A model generated the notes under the pieces. That model had not been told where the DNA came from, searched no databases, and was given only the letters and a program-made list of their open reading frames with translations. Positions 34,280-44,942 of a stretch of 64,000 nucleotides of DNA are shown piece after piece. The position numbers and the translations under genes are program-made. The stretch is from NCBI GenBank assembly GCA_037178975.1, contig JASJZH010000003.1:1116001-1180000 (forward strand). Direction: 5' to 3'. Source of the DNA: Oscheius tipulae (Eukaryota > Nematoda > Chromadorea > Rhabditida > Rhabditidae). Within the stretch, counting starts at the first letter, position 1. Each line of letters begins with the position of its first letter.

Positions 34280-34665
34280 TTATCAACGACCGATCATAAG
34301 TGGGTATTATGGGTGGACACGTGTTTGCTAGAGATAGCAACAAAAGTTGTGGATAGGGATAAAGGCAAAACGAACCAGTCCCATCCTTTTTGCTGTGGCT
34401 TTTCGTGGAGCTGATCTCAGAGCCCACAAACTAAAAGCGATAATCTCCTTCAACAATGACTCACTCGTATAATCAAACTCTTTGCCTCTCTGTATCTCTC
34501 TTTCTCTCACATTATTGTTTGTTGAAACAGTGGACTAATTGTTTGGTACTGGCGCCAGCAGATGATACAAAGAGTTTATGTTTCGCCTTTATCCTTTTTC
34601 ACAACTTATATCGCTATCTCTAGCAAAACCACCCATAATACCCACTTACGATCGGTTGGTGATAA
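34280..34665. repeat. Foldback element just upstream of the uncharacterised gene
   Basis: The arm 34280-34371 (with AAGTGGGTATTATGGGTGG and TGCTAGAGATAGC) is the near-exact reverse complement of 34583-34665. The spacer is about 210 bp. The inner edge is 85 bp upstream of the proposed ATG at 34195, so it overlaps the likely promoter. Confidence 0.8.
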
Positions 34666-34699
34666 GACTTAACACTTTATCAGGGCTGATCGTTATACA

Positions 34700-35340
34700 C
34701 GTTTTACTTTTGGAGTTGCGAGGCTGTATCACTATATTTCAAAATTACCTTTAAACGGCTATTTGTCCGTCCGTTATTGTTTGGGAACATAAAAAGGGAA
34801 GTTTCAGAAAGATATTGGGTCATAATCACAGAGAGAGAATACAGGCAGTCTCTAAAGAGATCATAACTGTAATATGATGACCAACTGGATGAGCGTAATC
34901 TTGTTTCCTCAGAAAATGAGCAGTGTATGTTGAAAGTGTATATTCGAGAACAGTACACTTTACTTATTGAAAAGAAAGAAAGATCGTGTTTTGGGCCGAG
35001 TAAAGCAGATGGAAAAGCACCTATACGGTGGGAGGGGACTCCCGCTCCGAGCAAGTAAACAACATAGAGATGAAGGCCTTCAAACATATGTTTCGCCGAA
35101 CGATCTTCCCACATATGCTCGTTAAGAAATTGACTGGGAGTCCATACTCTACACGATTGCTGAAGATCAAAGCGTAGGAATAGTGGTAAAACCACTGAGG
35201 ACCGTACCATTCATCTAGAGATATTGGCAAATCAGATTCCTTTGTCTTTCTGTCTGTTATTATGGTAGTCCCGGTGCTGTCTCAAGTAAGGGTCTGTTCA
35301 ATAGAAAGTGAAACAAGCGGCACCAAGATCTTTATTGACT
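34700..35340. repeat. Dispersed cassette, copy 2 (5' part)
   Basis: 34900-35060 resembles 25900-26100, and 35095-35335 matches 28290-28560 (shared words include GGGAGTCCAT and TATGGTAGTCCCGGTG). The order here is uninterrupted and leads into the coiled-coil pseudogene. Confidence 0.6.
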
Positions 35341-35589
35341 GGAATCACTAACTTTCCCTAGTGCTTCTCCTCGTGCTCGGGTGAAGATTCGGCCAGATGC
35401 CGCTGCGTTTCCTCCGGCTTCATTTCGACGACAGTAGCAGCATGACCGTGAGGAGCAGTGGCAGTGGCAGCGAAACTGACTGGGAGTAGCAGCTATTGGA
35501 GCCACCGGAGTAGCTTCGACGATCTGACAGTTGGTGAACTGACACTGCCTGGAGAAGTTTCGACAATATTACTACCAGAAGTTGTTCAA

Positions 35590-36437
35590 CAGACGATTTT
35601 GCTCGGAGATGGCTGCTATCATCGTTTTCTGTGAAGGCAGCAACGACGCCGTATTCAAGTCCTACAGCGAGCAGAAAAACTTCACGACCGGCAAGATGAA
35701 GAAGCAAGAAGATGCTCAGGATGTTGAAGGACAAGGAGTTGCAGCTGTTCGACGCGAACGGACTCGAGGTCGCTGGCACTGTCGTCGTGGGACGCGTCTA
35801 CCCGCGTGGCACTACTCTCAAGCTGTATCCGAAGGAAGTGAAGGAAGATCCATGTGAGACGAGACAGACTCCGTACGACACCGAGGTCTTCGTCACATGC
35901 TACATCGGACGTATGCCGATCACGATGCTCTTCACGACTACTCAGCCCTACGACTTCGTCAACAACAATTTGTTATGTGTTCAACATACCTACAAGAAGT
36001 ACTGTGCTTATCAGATGCCGATCACGCATGGCGAGGATCTGGCTGAGCAGTTGGAGAGGACCAAGAAGATGGAGGTGCAGTACACGAAGGAAGTCAGGAT
36101 GGCCAAGGAGGAGCACAGAAAGCTGGTTCGAGGAGCTGGAAGAGCAAGAAGCTGGTCGACTCGCTCGAAGCCACCCAGAAGAAGGAGCAGGAGCTTATCA
36201 GCGCAGTCACCGACTTTGGCAGGACCCTCCTGGACAAGAAACAGCAACAGAAGAAATTTATCAAGCAGATGGAGGAGTTCATGGCGAAGGGGAAGGTCTA
36301 CAAGGAGCTACTCAAAAATGCTGAAGCGGAGAGAAGAAGAAGATGGTCGAGGCCATGAAGACACTCCAGGAGGAGCTGGCGGCTCTGAAGAACGAATGCC
36401 CAGCCTAGATGAGACAAAAGGGAAGAACGTCGAATAA
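35590..36437 (+). pseudogene. Intronless frame-broken coiled-coil pseudogene, copy 2
   Basis: Starts near an ATG at 35609 (MAAIIVFCEGSNDAVFKSY). A frame change near 35705 leads into KDKELQLFDANGLEVAGTVV and a globular-looking segment, then a charged coiled coil (EQLERTKKMEVQYTKEVRMA). Further frame changes fall near 36130 and 36325, and the end reads as a Leu/Glu-rich helix ending NECPA. A stop is followed by AATAAA at about 36434. Intron absence in a locus full of 45 nt introns suggests a processed copy. The related relic at 28620-29110 shares the coiled-coil part only. The parent gene is not in the window and the protein family is not recognised. Confidence 0.6.
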
Positions 36438-36551
36438 ACGTATACGAGGCTACTTCTATTCTGAACATTGTATTACTAGTATCTTTGTATGTGTCCCTGT
36501 CTGTCACTGTCAGCATATTCTGGTCCCAAACTACTAAAAGCAAAAAGAGTT

Positions 36552-36622
36552 GCCCACGGCTGGAATCGAACCAGCGTCGCCACGGCCACAACGTGGAGTA
36601 CTAACCACTATACTACGTGGGC
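36552..36622 (-). tRNA. tRNA-His (GTG)
   Basis: The minus strand starts GCCCACGTAGTATAGTGG and ends in the matching acceptor strand CGTGGGC. Anticodon stem CCACG/CGTGG encloses the loop TTGTGGC with anticodon GTG. The T arm has GGTTCGATTCC. Length 71 nt without CCA, no intron. All arms pair, so it should be functional. Confidence 0.93.
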
Positions 36623-38001
36623 CGAAAGCAAGAAAGCCACGGGTGCATAACTATCTTTGCCGCCATGAGACCGCTTCCCGACCAGTTTTGCCCATTTTAC
36701 ACACGTCTTTCATCTCCGAAAACTCACGTGGATCGGCCTCCTTCCTGTTTCTTGCCGTTTCCCACCCAATTTTAGTTCTTTAGCTAGCAACATTTGCTGA
36801 AAATAAGATTGTTTTTGACAAGGATCCACGCTCTGGGGATAGACCCCTTGAGCTCCGACAAGCGTCTCCGCTCAAATCATTGTCAGTCCTTTAATCAATC
36901 GCTGATTCCTTGTTTTTCTGTGTTTTTGTCTCCTTTTTGGCCAATTTTTCTTTAAATAAAAGGCGGAATACTTTTTGATCGACATCGAGCATAAGGTTAG
37001 CTCCCAGAACAGTGAGTCAAAAGCCGGTTTTTAACCCATCACATCTGTTTTTCTTCTTACTTTTAGGTATTTGCCATCAAAAACACTTGAAGTTCGCTAA
37101 GGAATGCTGGAAAGAGATAGTCCAATAGTTCCTCTGAAAACAAGGGAAGAATTGCAGGTTTTCTTGCAGAGCTCTTGACTACTTATTTGCAGTTAGTGTT
37201 CTGGTTATTTTGATGAATTTTCCGACTAAAGTCGAAGACAAACCCGTTGGGAATGGTGTTAAAAATGAGCAGAAAGAGAAAAAATAAATGAATTTTTGAA
37301 GTTTGAATACCACGAAAACCGCACGCTTTTTTCCTAGAAACTTTCTCCTGCCTCTGCCCCTTTTCTCCAGCCTTTCTTCCTGTAAAACCAGTCAAAAAGC
37401 ATGTAGAAAGCAAGCCTGCATGTCACAGAGCCCAAAACCCATGATAAGACGTTGTAAAGTGACCCGAATTCTCGTTTTGTAGCACATTTTGCTGGTACAT
37501 CTCTTCAGTTCGTGTGTTCTTTTCGCTGAAAATATGATTTGGGTCAAGAAAAAAGCGCTGAGTCATCGATTCTTGTTTTTTTTTTTTTAAAAACACGGTC
37601 ACTGTTTATTTCTGTGCAGCGTGTGATATGAAGCATAAGTGCTGGTTAATCGACTACTGGCCCTACTTACTTTGTTTCTGGAGCTATTTTTTTTATTCAA
37701 AATAACCCTCGTAGTTATTATCATGTTGGAAAGACCCTGGAAAAGATCTATGCTATTAACATGAAGGCTGAAGCGGAAAATCACGGTCATTCTTCTCACT
37801 TTCTGTGTTTAGACTGCACGTTATGTTTTAAATACCTCTTGGGACCTTCAACAACTTTTCTACATGTTCCCACAGCTCTTAAACCATGTGAAACAATCTC
37901 CCATATATCGTGAAGTTTGAATTTGTTGGTTCAATTCATCAATTTCTCCCGTTCTTTCTTTAAAATCACCCATATTTCACGACTGCTTATGCTTCTTCCA
38001 G
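36623..38001. other. Intergenic, likely cullin promoter side
   Basis: About 1.4 kb of AT-rich sequence. Short frames only, none with splice support. The acceptor CTTCTTCCAG ending at 38001, four bases before the cullin ATG, probably marks trans-splicing. Confidence 0.5.
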
Positions 38002-38005
38002 AAAG

Positions 38006-41000
38006 ATGACCTACGCCCTGCGTCCACAGACAGTGGACTTCAATAAGGTCTGGGGCGATTTGCGCCGCAGCGTCGTCAACATCATTCAGCTCCAGCCATT
38101 CCCCAAGAAGGACTGGGATCACAAGTTTAGGTGAACCTTTCCCAGTCTTTTCTGTCTAAAAGGGTCAATTTTAGTGATGTCTACAATATCTGCGTGGCGA
38201 TTCCCGAGCCGATGAGCGACAAGCTCTACAATTCCCTCGTCAAGTGCATAGAGGACCATGTGGAGGAGCTTAGGATGGTAAGCGATTTTTTGTTGTGGTT
38301 TAGTCTCAAAATAGTCCCCGATTGCGTGAGTTTACCTATTTGTAAGCTTCCAGAACATCCAGACAGTGCCGAATGATCAGCTGCTCCAAACCTACGCTCA
38401 CATGTGGAAGATATTCTATCAGGGAGCTCTCTACGTCCACATGCTCTTTGGGTAAGTCTTTCTAGAGCTTCCTTTACTGCTAGTTGGTCTCCCTGGTCCA
38501 TTTTCAAGGTTCGTTTTGGTCAAAATCTAGTGTAGAAGCATAAGAGCAAGCTCCTTGGACATATATTCAGAAACCACGCTCATAGCCTATGGAACTTTGG
38601 TTCACAGGCCTGTTTTTTTTAACGTGTAAAGCCCGAAGTTCCAGGATCCTAAAGCGCTTTCAAGTCCATAGTTTTGAATTGCCACCGCAAATTCAAGTTC
38701 GAATACGCAAAAATTATTAAAACAGGTACCTGAACAAGCAGTACGTGAGGCAGAAGCGCACCCTGGATCCGGATCTGGCTCGCCAATACGACAGCTACCT
38801 GATCAAGACCGACCTGAAGGAGGTCGGCTGCATGGCTCTTGACATCTGGAAGAAGCGTCTCGTGCGCCCTATTCTCGACAAACTTCTCGTTCTGCTCCTT
38901 CAGGCCATCGCCGACGACCGCAACGGTAGTCCGCCGATCAACAAGAGCATTGTCCAGGACGTCATCATGTCCCTGGTTCAGGTTCGAATTTTTATGTTTT
39001 GCACAAAAAAAGAGTAATGTAGGTCGAACAGCACGACTTTGAGGAGAGCGGAGCCTATGAGATGGTCATGAAGAGGCAGCAGGACTTTACGAAAGAGTTC
39101 TATCAGAACGAATTCGAGCTGCTCTTCCTCAAGGAGACGGAACAGCACTACACACAGCTGGCACATCAGCTGTTGTCGGATCTGTCCTGTAGTCGCTATA
39201 TGGAGGCGGTGAGTGCTTTTCTCATGTGATTATTTCAAAAAAAAAAATGTTGGAATGGGTACTTTCGCCTGTTTACTGCTAAAATCTAAAAACTTCATGT
39301 TCATGTTACCCAAAAACTGCTCTAAGAACTCGTACCTCAAGTTTTTATGGAGACCATAAGTTTGGTCTGAAGTTTAGGCATGGAAATTAGTAAAAATAAA
39401 GCTGTAAGACGAGCAGAGCAGCTGGGAAAGCCTCGAATGATTAATCGCACTATTTATGAGCGTACAAGTAGCTCACTGTCTCTTTTTTTTGTTCTAAAAT
39501 GTGTGGAGTATCAGATAAGCAGATATGGATAGCTAGTGAGCCGTTTTCGTAGTTAAATAGGGGATACACTCTGTAAATGTATGGTCATATTCAAACAAGG
39601 GACTTTGAAACGGTCTTTTGCAACTTTTAGATACCAATATGAACACTATCACCATATTGGTCGATTACTAGCTTCAAAAAATGAATAGACTGCTTCTGTG
39701 TCACTAAGGTTCTTTACTGGATGCTCCTAGTATAATTTTTAGCTTCTAAAACTTTTTGAATAAGTTTGTTTCTCCACTTTTTGACTTTCTTTCTATAATA
39801 TGAGGCTGTCCAATACAAAATTCTCTCACTTTCCTCACAGAAAACCATGATCTGGGTATTGGAATCCCATTTTTGACCGACCTCTTCCTTTTTTAGTTGC
39901 TACTGACTCATATCTAATCTTATTGGCTAAGGAGGACCTCTAGCCATCCTTCTCTAAGTTTCCGCTAAATTTTAAACAATACCTGTCAATAACCATAAAT
40001 TTCTATCAAGGATTCGGGCCCCTGAACAAGACAACATGTGCGCATGAAGAATTTTTCTGAAATCTCCATGCTAATCCTCCCCTTCCCAGGTGATCAAAAT
40101 AATCGAGGAGGAGAAGACCCGAAGCGGCGGCTACGTGCACAAGAGCACCGTCGAAAAAGTCGTCAAACTTTGTCAGAATGTCATGGTCTCGGCCCACAAG
40201 GAGAAGCTGAACGGCGTCTGTGCCGAGCTGATCAAGAACGAGGAAAAGGAGGATCTGAAGAACATGTACCGCCTGATGAAGCCCATAGACAACGGCCTGA
40301 GCGTCATGGTTCACGAATTCCAGGACTATGTCAAGAGAAAGGGTCTGGAGGTTAGTTTCAGATTTTTTGGGCCCAAAAAAATGCACAAAATTTTAACGGT
40401 TTAGTGGCCGGAACGTGCGGACTCGTCACAAAATTTAGCATTTGCAGTCTGTGAACAATCTGACCGGCGAGAACATCCACAACCAGTTTGTCGAAAACGT
40501 CCTCCAGGTCTACGATCGCTACAGCGAGCTCAAAGCCTCGGTCTTCTCAGACGACGGGGAGTTCAATAGCGCTCTGGATAAGGTAATTTTGAATATTTTT
40601 CTGTGTTTTTTTGCTGAAGTGGAACAAAAATTGGGTCATCTACCAAGGAAAATGCAACGCAAGTTTTGTGCTCTTATGATTTGAAACAGTTGCGAGACGA
40701 CCTAGAATAACGCCTGGTAAATGCTGAAACCTTCTCTACTTGTCTTGCTTGATTTAGCGTAAAAACTATAATATAAGCACCCCCTTACGTAAGAAATACG
40801 CAATTACGTATTTGCGTTTTTCGGGATCAAGATGACTTTTTCCGATGTTCTACAAAGTTGTAGAGCAGGTTGCGGGCTACATTTCTGCAGAGTATCGAAA
40901 AGTCAGAAAAAGTCTTCTTGATCCCCAAAGTACGTAATTGCGTATTTCTTACGTAAGAAGATTCCTAATCTAGAAGAAATACCGTAATTTCAAAGTTTTC

Positions 41001-44000
41001 CTTTGAGGGCTCCAAACTAAAGGATACTTTGGAGTTTCAGCAATGTTGACTGGTTTGTCTCTTGTTTGACAAGGCAAAGTTGTTTGATGTGAGAGTAGTA
41101 GCTAACTCATGATATCAAAATGAGGGGAAGAAAGACTCAGCAGAATTTCTGGACTTTGGTACCATCGAAAAGAGCGAGAATCGGTGTAAGCTATTCTGAT
41201 TTTTCGGTCATTTTTATCGGGCAGGGTCAGTGATCGCAAAAGATCATAGTGACCGAAGACGCGCGCTGTTTACAAGCCTGGCCTGGCCAACACGAGCGTT
41301 TCGGCCAGGATTACGAAGCCGGACAGGGTAAACAAGAATTTATGTTTTCTGAACTCACCGTATAATATAACCCTCTTAAAAACCGAGCTGGAAAAAAGCA
41401 AAATGGGCGACTTATATCGGCTATTCTCTTATACGCATATTTCTGCTATGTTTCGAGCAGCTCTCTTTCCAGGGGGCTGTTTTTCACGCTGAGTCCGAAA
41501 AATATGGTTAGATACAAAAAATGGTTATAAGTTACAATAAATGTTGATTTAGAGGGTATCAGGAAGTTCGCGCCAAAAACTTGAACGAAGGGTCCTGCCA
41601 AAGTATTACCGAATTTATGTTCAGTTTAGTGATAAGAACTAACCAAAAATTGCTTTCTTACATATTTCTTTGCTTATTACGAATCTTCCAGGCTCTCCAA
41701 ACTGTTGTCAACACGCGTCCGGATCGAGCCCAACCCTCGCCGAAGGCCAGTGAACGTGTAAGTTTCACTCTTTCTCATTTATAGCTCGTTTCTAACTTTG
41801 AGTCTGCGTATATTCATTTATACGAAACTGCGAGTCTAGATTTACCTCAAACTATCAACCTAAAATCTTCAGCTCGCCCGCTACTGCGATGCTCTCCTGC
41901 GCAAGAATACCAAGCAACTGCCCGAGGTGGACATGGACAGCTGTCTCAGTCGTGCCATAGTCATCTTCCGCTACATTGAGGACAAGGACGTCTTCCAGGT
42001 TCATTCTGACCTCCATACTCTAACAACCTGATTTTTTGCTTCAGAAATTCTACGCCAAGATGCTCAGCAGCCGCCTGATCAACAGCACCTCGCTCTCAAT
42101 GGACGCGGAAGAGAGCATGATTAACAAGCTCAAGGCCGCATGCGGCTACGAGTTCACCTCGAAGCTGACACGAATGTTCACGGATGTTGGTCTCTGTGGC
42201 GAGTTGCACCAGGATTTTGACGAGTATCTCAAGAAGGAGGGCATCAGCTTCAAGTTTGCTATGGCTCCGTATGTGCTAACTGCGGGATCATGGCCACTTA
42301 CTCCACCTACGGCCGGAGGGAGTGGAACACCCCCCGCACACGTAGAATCCGTGGGATATGTGCTCCCCGTACAGCTGAAGATGGCCACCGATCGGTTCCA
42401 GGACTACTATGTGCAGAAGTACAACGGCAGGAGGCTCACTTGGCTCTACAATTCGTGTTCAGGTGAGACCTTTTCGTAGTAGAACAGACGAAATTACCAA
42501 TGGGCTTGAGGCAAGACATAATCTACTCCATGTAGTTTCTGGACTGTGCGCGCCAGCTTTCGTGAATGGCTCAGTCGGTTAGCGCTCTAACTAGAAGAGT
42601 CCGAAATTCAGCGTCCCTGCGTTACAGTCCACATTGGTTCGAAATTCAGCGCGGTTACCATTTTCGTTTCAGGGTCAAGGTTGCGTTTTCCGGCAATGTA
42701 GTCTTCATGCCGAAAAGTGTTGTATTCGGCTGTATTCCGCGCGCGCATGCCTGGTTTGATCTATTAACTACCATTTTCCAGGGGAGCTGCGCTGCAACCT
42801 TCTCGACAGGGACTACCTCGTTTCCGGCTCCCTCTTCCAAATAACCGCTCTGCTCTTCTTTAATCATCACGACTCTCTTCCTGTCCGTTTTTCTCGTTTT
42901 TCTGAACCGAGCCTCCATTCTAGGTCTCCGAGATCAGTGCCTCTGTCGGAGTTACCGGTGACCTCTGCATCAAAGTTTGTCAGACGCTCGTCTCCGTGGG
43001 TCTCCTGACCTGTCCAGACAAGGTAATCCGATTTTTTTTCACAAAAAGTACCCAGAAAATTGCAGGAAGTGACAGCAAACTCTGTCCTGACAGTGAATAC
43101 GGGCTTCTCGAGTCGCCGCATCAAATTTAAGCTCCCCGTGGTGCAGAACACGAAACAGGCCGAGAAAGAAGCCGAAACTGTCAACCATACCGTCGCACAG
43201 GATCGCAAATACTATGTCGAGTGCGCCGTGGTGAGAATCATGAAGACGAGGAAGGTCCTGAAGCACACACAGCTCGTCAATGAGGTCAGTTTTCCGATAA
43301 ATTTTTGAGTGAAAAGAGATTGAAATACGTGTTTTTATCCGCGAAGGAAATCTTCAACATAGTGGGATGAGGAAGCAAGTTTTTTGAGAGAGATCAATAG
43401 CTTGGAATAAGTAAGAAAGTGAGGGGAAAGCTGAAAGATAGAAGGCGTAGTAACATGAGAGTCAGGAAAAAATCCTGACCTAACCCCTTGGCATGGGCCG
43501 TCTGTTCTGGAGAAATTACGACCGTGTGAAGCGTTTTCATTAATAAACCTACTTCGCTGTACCTTTTCAAGGGCTTCGGCTAGGCGCTAATTGTAAAGCT
43601 GACTTACTACTGGTTAAAAAATACAGCTACTTTGTGCGAAAGGGAGCTTTTACCTATAAGGTTCTTACGGAGGGTAACAATCGAACTCCTTATGTAGAAT
43701 GAATCATTTTTGGCAAGCACAATTGTGCCTAAACGCATTTCGTAACTCACATCCATACAAATAAATTAGGACCACAAACACCATAACAACTTTTCAAGAC
43801 CCCTTTTCGGCTGTGGTACGGTGTCCATACTCTAAGATATGCTTTTTTTTCCCATATCCAAACCTAGCTATACGAGAGACAAGGGCGTCTCATCAAAAAT
43901 TTGACCAAAAACCTTTATGACTGTCCAGGAAAATTCAATTATCTAGTTATGAAACGCGAATTCCATTACATACTTTAAAATTAGCCCACTTCCTTCAAAA

Positions 44001-44212
44001 TTTCAGAGGCATCTCTGGCTTTGACACAGGGAAAAAAACTATTCTGCCTTCATTTCGCTCTCCCAAAACTATGGCTTTTCCAGGTAATGGACCAGATAAA
44101 GAACCGCTTCAAGCCCGATCTCCCCCTGGTCAAGAAGTGCATCGAGGACCTGATCGACAAGATGTACATTCAGCGAACGGACAAACATGACGAGTACCAG
44201 TATCTGGCCTAA
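38006..44212 (+). CDS. cul-2: Cullin-2, scaffold of a cullin-RING ubiquitin ligase
   Basis: CUL2 bridges elongin B/C-substrate receptors to RBX1 and E2. In worms CUL-2 acts in meiosis, germline proliferation and degradation of maternal proteins. Fourteen exons: 38006-38130, 38175-38277, 38354-38451, 38726-38981, 39023-39208, 40090-40350, 40448-40582, 41692-41757, 41873-41998, 42045-42462, 42782-42882, 42924-43022, 43066-43284, 44084-44212; total 2,322 nt (773 residues; human CUL2 is 745). The start resembles CUL2 (LRPQTVDFNKVW, FSDVYNICVAIPEPM). Also visible are YIEDKDVFQKFYAKML, MINKLKAACGYEFTSKL, GRRLTWLY, the neddylation region CAVVRIMKTRKVLKH with the acceptor lysine, and a winged-helix end YLA. 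Several long introns hold hairpin, tRNA-like and TGGCCAG repeats. Confidence 0.95.
40784..40957. repeat. Hairpin (MITE-like) repeat in cul-2 intron 7
   Basis: CTTACGTAAGAAATACGCAA at 40784 faces its reverse complement ending at 40957. A second pairing (GATCAAGATGACTTTTTC with GAAAAAGTCTTCTTGATC) sits inside. The loop region has ACAAAGTTGTAGAGCAG, like the centre of the 738-920 hairpin. Confidence 0.8.
41250..41332. repeat. Dispersed TGGCCAG-rich repeat, copy 3
   Basis: GTTTACAAGCCTGGCCTGGCC and GTTTCGGCCAGGATTACGAAGCC in cul-2 intron 7 match the copies at about 6240 and 12385. Confidence 0.6.
42560..42655 (+). repeat. tRNA-derived SINE-like element in cul-2 intron 10
   Basis: TGGCTCAGTCGG (42567-42578) is a perfect A-box and GGTTCGAAATTC (42636-42647) a near B-box, but the anticodon and T arms do not fold as a tRNA. 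The word CGAAATTCAGCG occurs twice (42602 and 42640), indicating an internal duplication. Confidence 0.55.
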
Positions 44213-44942
44213 TTCTCTCTACATAGATATGAATCAATTTTGTGTCATTTTACTCCACATTTTTACCCCCTAATTCCCTATTGCTCATTTTCATCCACTC
44301 TGAACCCTGTCTGTGCTCTATCCCGTTGCAAATGTGTGATTCCCGCCTGAACTAGTTTTATATCATCGAGTGCCGGTCATAATATACAGTACTCTCTTCT
44401 CCCCATGTGTTTACACTTTTTTCTCTAGGGTCCTCCTGTATCTGCGTGTCTCCTCTCATCTTTTTCTGTATTCTACTTGTCCGCATTTTGACCGAGTTAT
44501 GAGATGAAAAGTTTTTGAGTTTTGTTCGTGGGTCTGTGGAAACTGGAAAGATTAAAATCACTTTAAATAAACTCAGTTTGACCAATTTAGGAGGGCCACA
44601 GTTGGGCAGCAACCAGAAATTTAGAAGCCACAACGGTCACAGTTATCTGAGAACTCTGTCCCTCTCTCTCAGTCTGCCTCTCTGTTTCTCTATCTTTCTG
44701 TCTCTGGCCTTATTACTGTCTCTCATCTGTAGCCGAGAAAAACCTAGTTCTGAAACTGAAGAAGTCTGATAAACATGTAATATTCTAAAGTTCAGTCATT
44801 ATCAACATGCTTCAATCAAAATGGCTTTAAAAAACAATAAACACAATTAAAACGAAAAATTTGTCGTGCGAAGTTTCATTTGTGATAAAAAAAAATTGAT
44901 ATATAAGTAGAGAGGGAGAGAGAGAGAGTCATCGGTGAAAGA
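44213..44942. other. Tail-to-tail intergenic region
   Basis: 3' ends of cul-2 and the giant cysteine-rich gene converge here. A plus-strand AATAAA lies at 44566. A TCTGTC tract is at 44650-44720 and a GAGAGAG run at 44911-44929. No gene seen. Confidence 0.55.

Noticed and set aside
37599-37799. Minus-strand 66-codon frame upstream of cul-2
   Set aside because: AT-rich, no splice support, no protein-like pattern.
42560-42655. A functional tRNA gene in cul-2 intron 10
   Set aside because: A- and B-boxes are present, but the acceptor, anticodon and T stems do not pair.
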